38,963 bases of DNA, taken from Bacillus sp. AFS041924. GTDB taxonomy: Bacteria > Bacillota > Bacilli > Bacillales > Bacillaceae_G. Both the position numbers and the translations under genes were made by a program. The notes under the pieces are model-generated. The model saw nothing but the letters and a program-made list of their open reading frames with translations, had not been told where the DNA came from and made no database searches. Where the stretch lies: the NCBI RefSeq assembly GCF_002577195.1, contig NZ_NULG01000098.1, positions 28,893-67,855 on the forward strand. Direction: 5' to 3'. The first letter of the stretch is position 1. Each line of letters opens with the position of its first letter. Below, piece by piece: positions 16,196 to 23,007 of this stretch.

Positions 16196-16310
16196 CCAAA
16201 GAACTTTGAAAACAAGAACTTGGTTAATGCTTTCAAAATGACCACTTATACTGATGCACGAAACAAGTTCATTATTATGTTGTTAGTGGATTGTGGCATT
16301 AGAATTGAAT
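16196..16310 (+). pseudogene. Tyrosine recombinase (phage integrase) remnant
   Basis: The frame reads 'NLVNAFKMTTYTDARNK' then 'FIIMLLVDCGIRIE'. The 'TDARNKFIIMLLVDCGIRI' segment is the start of a XerC/integrase catalytic domain, with the catalytic Arg in 'GIR'. It breaks off within a few codons and runs into the next remnant. Upstream sequence is partly recognisable in the same frame but has no start codon. Only about 40 residues of a protein normally over 300 remain. Confidence 0.65.
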
Positions 16311-16627
16311 GGCATTTGGGCTGTAAATGCTCCTTCAGATATTACAGCTGTATTAAATGTTAGTGGAAATCAAGGGTTTAAAGCTGAAGTTGGAGCAGAT
16401 GGTCGTATCGGAACAGCTTTTGGATTACCTGTTAACGTGCAAGACATGGCAACAAAAGGAAACGTTGTATTAATGGACAGCAAAGCTTATGCAGTTTCAA
16501 TTAGTGGAAACTAACGTTATTGATGGAAATACAGACACAGCTTTTGGTGGTTACACTTTAGTAAATGCTGAAATGTGGGATTGTGGTCGTGTTGTAAATC
16601 CAGCAGGTATTTTCATTATAGCGTATT
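16293..16627 (+). pseudogene. Probable phage structural (capsid-like) protein remnant, frameshifted
   Basis: Frame 1 (16293-16514) reads 'ELNGIWAVNAPSDITAV', 'GFKAEVGADGRIGTAFGLP' and 'VVLMDSKAYAVSIS', then stops; the reading continues in another frame as 'NVIDGNTDTAFGGYTLVNAE' and 'MWDCGRVVNP'. The pattern recalls the C-terminal half of phage major capsid or virion proteins, but I could not name the family. It has no proper start and is broken by a frameshift, so it is a relic. Its left end abuts the integrase remnant, implying a deletion. A UUCG-loop terminator follows. Confidence 0.5.
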
Positions 16628-16630
16628 TTA

Positions 16631-16661
16631 AGGAGTTCACTTCGGTGAGCTCCAATTTTTT
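16631..16661 (+). terminator. Intrinsic terminator with TTCG tetraloop
   Basis: GGAGTTCAC (16632-16640), loop TTCG, GTGAGCTCC (16645-16653), then T run. Confidence 0.9.
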
Positions 16662-16758
16662 TGTTTATATAAATATATTTTTGAGCTCTCCTGACAGGAA
16701 ATTTGCTTCCATTAAAATAATATTAATAATAATAATAATTTTAAAGGAGCAAATTGAA

Positions 16759-17304
16759 GTGAATAAATATTTGAAAATTGGCTTGTTAATTGCAGGTTTG
16801 ATTGCTGTTTCATTTTTATCTTGGAAAATAGTTGAAATTATTGTTTTTAAAAATGAATACCATGTTACTAATATAAAATATGATAGAGAAAAAATTCCTC
16901 CAGCTTCAAAAGAAGGAAAAGACATTGCAGCTACACACGATATTTTAAATAATTTAACTGGCTGGTTAAATTATCAACAATTCAAAAATCCAAATTCTTC
17001 AGCTTGGGAAGATGAAAAAGATGAATTAACAGCTGTATCTACATATTTTGAAAAATTGTTTAGCAAAGTAGATAAAAATGGCGATTTATACGATGACTTA
17101 GATTTAGCAAACAAGCTAATGAATTTAGCTATTGATAAAAAAGATGTGAAAGCTTTATTGTACACTCATCGAATAATGCACGATTTAGATAATAAGCTTA
17201 ATTACTCTCAAGGGAAAATCGTTGTGTTTAATAGCGCAAAAGCTGGTAATGGCAACGCAGAAAGAATTGATAATTATATTGAATATTTGAGAAAACACCA
17301 ATGA
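16759..17304 (+). CDS. Membrane-anchored protein of unknown function in the relic element
   Basis: A 181-aa protein with one N-terminal transmembrane segment ('IGLLIAGLIAVSFLSWKIVEIIVF', about 7-30), then a soluble, helix-rich domain: 'ATHDILNNLTGWLNYQQFKN', 'STYFEKLFSKVDKNGDLYDD', 'ALLYTHRIMHDLDNKLNYS'. The GTG at 16759 follows AAAGGAG; the open frame reaches back to 16489 only through the phage remnant. It lies between the two putative att copies and may be cargo of the former element. No family recognised; the alternation of helices resembles DUF proteins of Bacillus phages, but that is not evidence of function. Confidence 0.72.
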   Translation: MNKYLKIGLLIAGLIAVSFLSWKIVEIIVFKNEYHVTNIKYDREKIPPASKEGKDIAATHDILNNLTGWLNYQQFKNPNSSAWEDEKDELTAVSTYFEKLFSKVDKNGDLYDDLDLANKLMNLAIDKKDVKALLYTHRIMHDLDNKLNYSQGKIVVFNSAKAGNGNAERIDNYIEYLRKHQ

Positions 17305-17330
17305 AGGTAGCTTAATACTATCTTTTTTTT
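17304..17330 (+). terminator. Weak intrinsic terminator
   Basis: AAGGTAG (17305-17311) pairs with CTATCTT (17318-17324, one wobble), then eight T. Confidence 0.6.
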
Positions 17331-17484
17331 AGTGTAAAACAGCTATTTTACCAAGAGCTTTTATCTTATTGCTATTGAGCAACGTAAATTCATCTATGTT
17401 TCAAATTTCAAAATTTATTTAGAAGGAAGTTTATCCAAAATCGAAGAATATTTAATAAAGAACGATGAAGAAAGTAGATGGTAG
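17311..17484 (+). pseudogene. Gene fragment without start codon (possibly LytTR-like)
   Basis: A coding-like frame of about 58 codons reads 'FYLIAIEQRKFIYVSNFKIY' and 'LEGSLSKIEEYLIKNDEES', then stops at TAG 17482-17484. There is no start codon. The order 'I-E-x-R-K-x-I-Y-V ... Y-L-E-G-S-L-S-K-I-E-E-Y-L' resembles the first half of a LytTR DNA-binding domain. Weak; it may be a chance frame. Confidence 0.3.
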
Positions 17485-17604
17485 TAGAACAGTATCTACT
17501 AGTCTATTTGCTTACGCTTGTTATACCATTAACCTTCGTATATAGGTTTTTGAGTATTAATATTCTATAATGACCTGTCGTTCTCATACTTAAAGCAAAG
17601 GGAG

Positions 17605-17802
17605 TTATGGTTATTTAAGAAGAAACTAGTAAATAAAATTATCAAAAACAGGAAATTTCAAGGATTTGCGATGTTTTGTGGCGTGATGGGGTTATTTTTA
17701 GCAATTCCAATTGGTAGTGTAGCGGTAGCTAAAACACAAAATCACCAATGGAAAGAAATAACGTTAGAAATTGCTGGACTTAGCCTCGTTTTAACAAGAT
17801 GA
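17605..17802 (+). pseudogene. Degenerate small membrane or secreted peptide gene
   Basis: An open frame of 65 codons with a basic start ('LFKKKLVNKIIKNRK'), a hydrophobic stretch ('MFCGVMGLFLAIPIGSVAVA') and 'WKEITLEIAGLSLVLTR'. It has AAAGGGAG upstream, but the ATG at 17607 is out of frame and stops after three codons, so the start appears frameshifted. It ends 8 nt before the second copy of the 17-bp direct repeat. Layout resembles small exported proteins such as the one at 18051. Confidence 0.4.
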
Positions 17803-17810
17803 CGAACTAT

Positions 17811-17827
17811 TGGACTTAGGTGAATAA
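17811..17827 (+). repeat. Putative attR, second copy of the 17-bp direct repeat
   Basis: Exact copy of 15957-15973, 1.85 kb away. It is followed by a terminator-like hairpin (17847-17895) that may be the original yeeI terminator. Confidence 0.65.
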
Positions 17828-17846
17828 TAAAGCAAATAGTTAAGAG

Positions 17847-17902
17847 AAACGCTTTCGAAACGGTGAATTATTTTCATCTGTATGGAGAGGCGTTTTTTGT
17901 TT
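17847..17902 (+). terminator. Terminator-like hairpin
   Basis: AAACGC (17847-17852) with GCGTTT (17890-17895) around a long, partly paired loop, then T run. Possibly the original yeeI terminator. Confidence 0.45.
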
Positions 17903-18050
17903 TTTGTATGAGGATTAGATTGTCATTACTCTTGATTTTCTATGATCTATAGGGGGTAGACAGGAAAATATGAATAGAACAGAGAATAGTATTGTTAGCC
18001 AAGATTGCCAAGAAATTATCATTATATTCAATTTGAGGAGAGCTATACAT

Positions 18051-18338
18051 ATGAAAAAATTACTAAAAATCGTGTACAAAACATTTAAGTACGCGGCTCT
18101 AAGAATTAGTGTATTTTTGTTAGTTTTAGCAACTCCAGTAGGTATTTTAATGAGTTTTAATGCTAACGCTGATGATCGACAAGAACAGCAAATAAACTAT
18201 TATGAACAATTCATTGGCGAAAAAGGATTGAAATTAGACGAGCAACGTCGTAATGCAGTATTACAATTTGAAAAGGTTTCATTTGAATCTGAAAACGTGG
18301 CTAACTGTGATGCTGAGTCAGACACGGCATGTGAATAA
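18051..18338 (+). CDS. Small exported or membrane protein with acidic Cys-containing tail
   Basis: A 95-aa product with a basic N-terminus ('MKKLLKIVYKTFKYAALR'), a hydrophobic segment ('ISVFLLVLATPVGILMSF', about 19-36), and 'NANADDRQEQ', which looks like a signal-peptidase site after ANA. The mature part would be about 55 residues, highly charged, ending 'NCDAESDTACE' with two cysteines that could form a disulfide. GAGGAG precedes the ATG at 18051; the frame open from 17970 has no ribosome site. Small exported peptides of this type can be signals, toxins or immunity factors, but nothing here decides. The TPR-like gene starts 66 nt later. Confidence 0.65.
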   Translation: MKKLLKIVYKTFKYAALRISVFLLVLATPVGILMSFNANADDRQEQQINYYEQFIGEKGLKLDEQRRNAVLQFEKVSFESENVANCDAESDTACE

Positions 18339-18404
18339 AATTTTGTTGCATTTTTAGAAATTAAGAAAAGTACATCTTATGATCTTTATGATGGAGGTAA
18401 AATA

Positions 18405-18866
18405 ATGGAAGAGACTGTTGAAAAAAATAGCTTTACTCATAAAGAGCTTGCTGCTACATGTTTTAATAAAGTGTGGGATTTACTTGAATTAGAAAACAGA
18501 TCGCCAAGTCAGTCCGAAGAGATGGTTCATTTATGCCATAGCTCTTTTTGGCATTGGACAAAGGTAGAGAACCATACACCAAGAAACCTATCAATAGGGT
18601 ATTGGCAATTATCAAGAGTATACGCTGTTATAGGGCAAGGAGCAACAGCCCTAGACTACGCTGGAAAATGTATCCAGATTAGCTTGAAAGCTGAGTTAGA
18701 ACCATTCTACATAGCATATGCATACGAGGCTTCATCAAGAGCATATGCAAAGTTAAATCAACCTACGGAAAGCTTAGCAGCTAAAACGAAAGCAATCGAA
18801 TATACAAACCTTGTTAAGGTTGAAGAAAGTAAAGGTTGGTTGCTGAAGGATTTGGAAACAATTTAA
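18405..18866 (+). CDS. TPR-like helical repeat protein of a conserved uncharacterised family
   Basis: A 153-aa soluble protein made of helical hairpins. The order 'FNKVWDLLELENRSPSQSEE', 'MVHLCHSSFWHWTKV', 'RNLSIGYWQLSRVYAVIG', 'ALDYAGKCIQI' and 'FYIAYAYEASSRAYAKL' matches a family of uncharacterised TPR-type proteins spread across Firmicutes and Actinobacteria, in which 'HAAHAS..HW' and 'RGEWQISRVYAVL' are typical. No HTH is attached. AGGAGGTAA precedes the ATG. Probably a protein-interaction scaffold; the partner is unknown. Confidence 0.8.
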   Translation: MEETVEKNSFTHKELAATCFNKVWDLLELENRSPSQSEEMVHLCHSSFWHWTKVENHTPRNLSIGYWQLSRVYAVIGQGATALDYAGKCIQISLKAELEPFYIAYAYEASSRAYAKLNQPTESLAAKTKAIEYTNLVKVEESKGWLLKDLETI

Positions 18867-18910
18867 TCAGTATTTGTAGTTGACTTATTTGTTTGGGAAA
18901 ACTTAAAAAG

Positions 18911-18950
18911 GAGGTCTCAAAGTCAGAGTACTTTCGAGATCCCTTTTTTG
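18911..18950 (+). terminator. Intrinsic terminator
   Basis: Arms GGTCTCAAAGT and ACTTTCGAGATCC, with two single-base bulges, followed by TTTTTTG. Confidence 0.8.
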
Positions 18951-19013
18951 TTTTATTTAAATTGATTTCGGAAATGCGAACATAATATGGACATTATGCA
19001 TAAAGTTGTGAAC

Positions 19014-19097
19014 TTCGTTGATAAAATATTGCTTCTCGTTGATATATTGATAAGTCTCGTTGATATAACAGTAAAATCCGTTGATAAAATACCAAAT
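19014..19097. repeat. Four CGTTGATA repeats at an exact 21-nt period
   Basis: CGTTGATA begins at 19016, 19037, 19058 and 19079. Each core is followed by 13 variable nt, often ending TCT or TC. The layout is the same as the GCAAATAA arrays but with a different core. The region 18951-19254 has no supported gene; the plus-strand frame over it reflects the repeat (a heptad with VD). Confidence 0.85.
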
Positions 19098-19254
19098 CTA
19101 ATATGGATTAGAGTCCAGACGATGTACATAGCAAAAGAAGATAACAACATAAGGCAAAAACATAAAAAAACCACAAGGAAAATTAATTACCGAGTGGAAA
19201 TTCTTCATTTTATGGAGGCCATTATTAAGAACGTTGTATTGTTACGAAACTATT

Positions 19255-19752
19255 TCAAATAATTTTTAAATCATAAATACTTGAAATGACCCATTTATTT
19301 TTTAATTTAACTAGATCCAGCGTTACATTACATACATTTCTGCCGTTTTTATAATTTCCTTCAGGTTTTATTCCGTCTTTAAAGGTTATTTCATATTTTA
19401 TATGTATTGTAGCTTTATGATCTTGCTTTTTTAAATGAATAACGGACAAATTATCACCCATGAATCTCGCGTCAATTACATTGGACATTATTTTAGTAAA
19501 ATAGTAAGAACGGTTGGATATTTTTAATGAATCTACGACGACGGAGTTATAGAACTCAACATCTTTCCACTTTAAAGCTGTAATGTAGTTTCTTACAGAA
19601 TTTTGAACGTTTTGTTCAATCAATAACTCTATAGAAGCTTCATCGTCTAATCTCTTCTGTTTTTCTTTTTCAATAGATAGTTTTAATGTTAATATAATAA
19701 TGAAGGTTATTCCAAAAATTACCAAATACGAAATGAATGATTTTTTAGCCAT
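19255..19752 (-). CDS. Membrane-anchored protein, unknown function
   Basis: A 165-aa product: one N-terminal membrane segment ('SYLVIFGITFIIILTLKLSI', about 7-26), a charged linker ('EKEKQKRLDDEAS'), then a compact domain with 'NYITALKWKDVEFYNSVV' and 'VTLDLVKLKNKWVISSIYDL', which resembles NTF2-like/DUF4878-type lipid-anchored domains (conserved W near the end). Start is the ATG at 19752 with GTAGGTG 6 nt upstream; a GTG three codons earlier falls in the ribosome site. Orientation opposes its neighbours. Function unknown. Confidence 0.72.
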   Translation of the reverse strand: MAKKSFISYLVIFGITFIIILTLKLSIEKEKQKRLDDEASIELLIEQNVQNSVRNYITALKWKDVEFYNSVVVDSLKISNRSYYFTKIMSNVIDARFMGDNLSVIHLKKQDHKATIHIKYEITFKDGIKPEGNYKNGRNVCNVTLDLVKLKNKWVISSIYDLKII

Positions 19753-19874
19753 ATTAGACACCTACAAAGTATAAATTAAATTGGAAGATTACTAGTTTGA
19801 TTTTTTTAACTACTAGAAAGTATAAAATTATATTTAAATTATTTATCGAAATAAAATGGCTATAATCAAAAAAA

Positions 19875-19903
19875 TCGCAAGATGTAATGATTACATCTTG
19901 CTT
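19875..19903 (-). terminator. Perfect hairpin, probable terminator
   Basis: GCAAGATGTAA, loop TGA, TTACATCTTGC (19877-19901). The minus-strand side continues into GATTTTTTTG; the plus side has only TTT. No minus-strand gene is seen to its right, so what it ends is unclear. Confidence 0.55.
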
Positions 19904-20193
19904 TAAACTGGTTATTAAATGGGGGTGCATTTAAATAATACTAATGAAGTTGGTCGTTAGTATCGTTTAATTGCTTGTATAAAAATCATACCACTCTATT
20001 AGACTTTTTTGTATTGGGAAAATTTTTTGAATATAATTTGTCTGAAAAAAATTGAAAAAGTATATGAATGTGTCGGGAAATCTAATAAAATTTAATTATT
20101 AATAGAAAATTAAAAATATTAGTATAAGAAATTATTAGGTATTTGTCATATAAATATATTTATTTTAAATATAGTTGAACAGGAGATTTTATT
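19904..20193. other. Non-coding, very AT-rich region upstream of the RRNPP-type regulator
   Basis: A possible promoter is TTGTCT (about 20038), 17-nt spacer, TATATG. ACAGGAGA gives the ribosome site before 20194. No open frame of note. Confidence 0.4.
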
Positions 20194-21444
20194 ATGGATT
20201 ATGGCATGCTGATCTTTCATCATCGAAAGAAATTAGGATGGACCCAAGAGAAATTATGTGAAGGAATATGCTCTGTTTCGCACTTAAGTAAAATTGAAAA
20301 TGGTACAAAAGAGGCTGGTATAGAAACGATTGAATTGCTTTTAAGCAAAATGCAAGTTGAAATAGATGGAAATGATAATTTAGATGAAGTAACTGGTAAA
20401 CTTAAACGATTATGGAATTTAATTGAACGCGCTGACTATGATTCTAGTAAAATATTGTTTGGAGAATTGATTAGTAAAGAGGAAAGTATAAATTATACTA
20501 AGATATCAAATGACTTTTGTATTACAATTTGGAGATATTATATTTTTATTGAAGATCTTAAAATGGCAAAGAAAAAATGGAAACAACTTGAGGCAAAAAA
20601 GAAGAAATTTTCCCAATATGAAACGATAAAATATTTGTTTACACTATCAATATATTACATAAAAGAAAAAAGATATAATGACTCATTGCAAGTAATGGAT
20701 GAAGTGCAAGAGATTACCCCAAATCTAGAAATAGATTTTCAGGAATATTGTTTTTATAGGGCATTAGTATACAGTTTTATAAACCAGACTTCGTTATCAA
20801 TGTATTTTTGTAATAAGGCAATCCCTATTTTTCTACAAAACAATAATATTAAACGAATTTTAGATGCAAAAATGCTACTCTCACTACAATTAATAAGAAG
20901 TAAACTTTTAGATCGGGCGGAGCAGTTTCTAATCGAAATTCTAGATGCTTCTGTCATATTAAGTGATAAAACGATTCAAATGAGTGCATTACATAATTTA
21001 GGTTATTTATACTATCATTCTAATCAACATAAGAAAGCAATTAAATATTATGAAGAATACTTATCTAACGTACAGGAGGGAACAGAAGAGTATTTTTTAG
21101 TCATCTCAAATATAGCGAACAATATGATGATCATAAATGAATATGAGACTGCTATTAAGTTGTTATGTAGGAATCTATCAAAAATAAAGGATAAAAATAG
21201 TGCATCATATATTAGAATGAAAGTTTTATTGCTTGAAGCAAAAAAAGACGAAGCCAATTTAGTGACGTATGTACGTGAAGCTGGATTACCGTTATGGATT
21301 CAAAATAATGATCATGAAAAAATAATTAAATACTATGGCGTTATCACAGATTACTATGAAAAACACGAATCATTAGAAGATCAAAACATGTTATATAAAG
21401 AATACAATAGCGCTCTATTAAAAATTATCGAAAGCAGGAAATAA
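20194..21444 (+). CDS. HTH-TPR transcriptional regulator, RRNPP (NprR/PlcR-like) quorum-sensing receptor
   Basis: A 416-aa protein with an N-terminal XRE-type HTH ('LIFHHRKKLGWTQEKLC', 'VSHLSKIENG', residues about 6-50) and a long all-helical C-terminal part with TPR motifs, for example 'YLFTLSIYYIKEKRYNDSLQ', 'YRALVYSFINQTSLSMYFCN', 'ALHNLGYLYYHSNQHKKAIK' and 'NIANNMMIINEYETAIKLL'. HTH plus TPR at this length is the design of RRNPP receptors (NprR about 423 aa, PlcR about 285 aa), which bind an imported short peptide. The next gene begins 1 nt after the stop and encodes a short exported peptide, as in PlcR-PapR and NprR-NprX. ACAGGAGA precedes the ATG. Target genes are unknown. Confidence 0.88.
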   Translation: MDYGMLIFHHRKKLGWTQEKLCEGICSVSHLSKIENGTKEAGIETIELLLSKMQVEIDGNDNLDEVTGKLKRLWNLIERADYDSSKILFGELISKEESINYTKISNDFCITIWRYYIFIEDLKMAKKKWKQLEAKKKKFSQYETIKYLFTLSIYYIKEKRYNDSLQVMDEVQEITPNLEIDFQEYCFYRALVYSFINQTSLSMYFCNKAIPIFLQNNNIKRILDAKMLLSLQLIRSKLLDRAEQFLIEILDASVILSDKTIQMSALHNLGYLYYHSNQHKKAIKYYEEYLSNVQEGTEEYFLVISNIANNMMIINEYETAIKLLCRNLSKIKDKNSASYIRMKVLLLEAKKDEANLVTYVREAGLPLWIQNNDHEKIIKYYGVITDYYEKHESLEDQNMLYKEYNSALLKIIESRK

Positions 21445-21445
21445 C

Positions 21446-21709
21446 ATGATGAGAAGATTATCCAACATAATAACATTATTGTTACTGTTGACTGTATTAT
21501 CTATTAATAATGGCCCGAATTTAGTTTCAGATAGTTCAGAGACTACACTTGTTTCAGATGATTGGGGTACCCCACTTGTTTCAGATGAGGCTGATCAAAG
21601 TGGATCTACAGATGAAGAGTTTCAGCCATATGATCGATCAAATCGTTCTTGTGCAGATGAGCCGATACACCCTAAAGTAGAAAAGTTATTATTAGTAAAA
21701 ATCAAATAA
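21446..21709 (+). CDS. Probable quorum-sensing pro-peptide with three 9-residue repeats
   Basis: The 87-aa product starts 1 nt after the receptor's stop, with AGCAGGAA in the receptor's last codons, so it is translationally coupled. It has a short basic N-terminus (MMRRLSN), a hydrophobic signal-like stretch ('IITLLLLLTVLSI', about 8-20) and then three tandem units of exactly nine residues: NLVSDSSET (25-33), TLVSDDWGT (34-42), PLVSDEADQ (43-51). LVSD is invariant at 26, 35 and 44. An acidic, Cys-containing tail follows. The pattern fits an exported precursor cut into several related signal peptides. The mature sequence is not determinable here. Confidence 0.78.
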   Translation: MMRRLSNIITLLLLLTVLSINNGPNLVSDSSETTLVSDDWGTPLVSDEADQSGSTDEEFQPYDRSNRSCADEPIHPKVEKLLLVKIK

Positions 21710-21770
21710 AGCGATTTATAAGTATCATGCATTTTGTATGGTGCTTTTTTAATTAGGAGGGGGATAGCTT

Positions 21771-22337
21771 ATGAGTTTTGAACAGTGTTTTAAAATTAGA
21801 GAAGTAATGAAAGATTTTAGTAAAGGATGGTATATAGCTGGTGGATGGGCTATTGACCTTTACTTAGAAAAGGAAAAGAGGAATCATCATGATATCGAGA
21901 TTGCTATTGCAAGGAAGGATCAACTTAGTCTTAAAAAGTATTTAAATGAATGGACGTTTAATAAAGTCATTGAAGGGGAATTATCAATTTGGGAGAATGA
22001 ATATTTAGAATTACCAATTCATGAATTGCATGGTAGGAATAATACCAGTAGTGAGTTAGAAGTCTTACTAAATGAAATTGAATTAAATGAGTGGAAATTT
22101 AGAAGAGATGAATCGATTACTTGTAAACTTGACTCATTTTATAGTGTTTCAAAGGAAGGCATTCCATTCTTAAATCCAGAAATAGTGCTATTATATAAAG
22201 TTAGAAATACTAGAGAAAAGGATCATCAGGATTTTAAAAATGTGATAAATTACTTGAATCATTCAAAGAAGGCTTGGTTACGTGAAGCAATCTTGTTACA
22301 TCAGCCAAACCATGAATGGCTTGAAGAGTTAATATAA
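21771..22337 (+). CDS. Nucleotidyltransferase, ANT(2'')/Lin-type fold
   Basis: The 188-aa protein resembles the aminoglycoside-2''-adenylyltransferase and lincosamide nucleotidyltransferase family (PF10706 type). It has the active-site loop 'WYIAGGWAIDLYLEKEKRNH' (about 20-39) followed by 'HDIEIAIARKD', where the GGW, D and HxDIEI residues place the metal-binding aspartates, and a C-terminal 'LNPEIVLLYKVRNTREKDHQDF' helix pair. Many chromosomal Bacillus members are not proven resistance enzymes; an antibiotic substrate is possible but not shown. AGGAGGGGG precedes the ATG, and a GNAT gene starts 23 nt later, probably in the same transcript. Confidence 0.82.
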   Translation: MSFEQCFKIREVMKDFSKGWYIAGGWAIDLYLEKEKRNHHDIEIAIARKDQLSLKKYLNEWTFNKVIEGELSIWENEYLELPIHELHGRNNTSSELEVLLNEIELNEWKFRRDESITCKLDSFYSVSKEGIPFLNPEIVLLYKVRNTREKDHQDFKNVINYLNHSKKAWLREAILLHQPNHEWLEELI

Positions 22338-22360
22338 ACTATTTGTAGGAGTGATCGTAG

Positions 22361-22867
22361 ATGGAAGTATTAATAAGACCAGTAGAAGTAAATGATGCGA
22401 AAGCACTTCATCGGATATGCACTCAAGAAAATGTTTTTCCTTATATGATTTTTTTACCTAGTATGAGGGTAGACATGATGGAAAATAGAATTAGAAACTT
22501 ACAAGCAAACGAATTTGAATTTGTCGCGGAGTGCAATGGAGACGTAGTCGGGTTAGTCGGTTTAGTGCAAAGAACTGGTCGGAGGTCTCATGTAGGAGAT
22601 TTGTTTATTGCGACTGATGGAAATCATCACAATAAAGGAATCGGAAAGGCTTTGCTTACGAAAGTTTTAGATTTAGCTGATCATTGGCTAATGCTAGAAA
22701 GAGTGGAACTAGGAGTGTTAGAAACAAATCCTAAGGCACAAGCGTTATATGAAAAGTTTGGATTTAGGGTCGAGGGAGTAAAGAAGGGGAATATTAAAGC
22801 AAATGGCCGGTTTGTTGATGAAATTATGATGGGACGATTTAGACCAGATGGTGCGATTCAATCATAA
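22361..22867 (+). CDS. GNAT-family N-acetyltransferase, YhhY-like
   Basis: A 168-aa acetyltransferase. The acetyl-CoA loop is 'NHHNKGIGKALLTKV' (about 87-101); 'RRSHVGDLFIATD' precedes it and 'RVELGVLETNPKAQALYEKF' and 'GFRVEGVKKGNIKANGRFVDEI' follow. The RRSHV motif and the 'GFxxEG' ending match E. coli YhhY, an amino-acid N-acetyltransferase-like protein. TAGGAG precedes the ATG, 23 nt after the nucleotidyltransferase gene. Pairing with a nucleotidyltransferase hints at drug or toxin modification, but this is inference. Confidence 0.9.
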   Translation: MEVLIRPVEVNDAKALHRICTQENVFPYMIFLPSMRVDMMENRIRNLQANEFEFVAECNGDVVGLVGLVQRTGRRSHVGDLFIATDGNHHNKGIGKALLTKVLDLADHWLMLERVELGVLETNPKAQALYEKFGFRVEGVKKGNIKANGRFVDEIMMGRFRPDGAIQS

Positions 22868-22939
22868 AGTATTGGAGAAGAGTTGCTAAATCAACTCGTT
22901 TTTGTAAATTAGTTTTTCTTATTTCTAAAATAGAATTCT

Positions 22940-22974
22940 ATAAAAAAACATATAGGATGGGAATTTCCCATCCA
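22940..22974 (-). terminator. Intrinsic terminator of the amine oxidase gene
   Basis: GGATGGGA (22955-22962), loop ATT, TCCCATCC (22966-22973); the A run at 22942-22948 gives the minus-strand T tail. Confidence 0.88.
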
Positions 22975-23007
22975 ATTAACTGTTGATCCACACCATAAAC
23001 TAATGGT

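Noticed and set aside
18987-19262. Plus-strand 91-aa open frame
   Set aside because: It consists largely of the 21-nt repeat read as a 7-residue repeat, lacks a ribosome site and overlaps the end of the minus-strand gene.
19904-20193. Small peptide gene upstream of the RRNPP regulator
   Set aside because: A few very short frames are present, but none has a hydrophobic leader or a convincing ribosome site.
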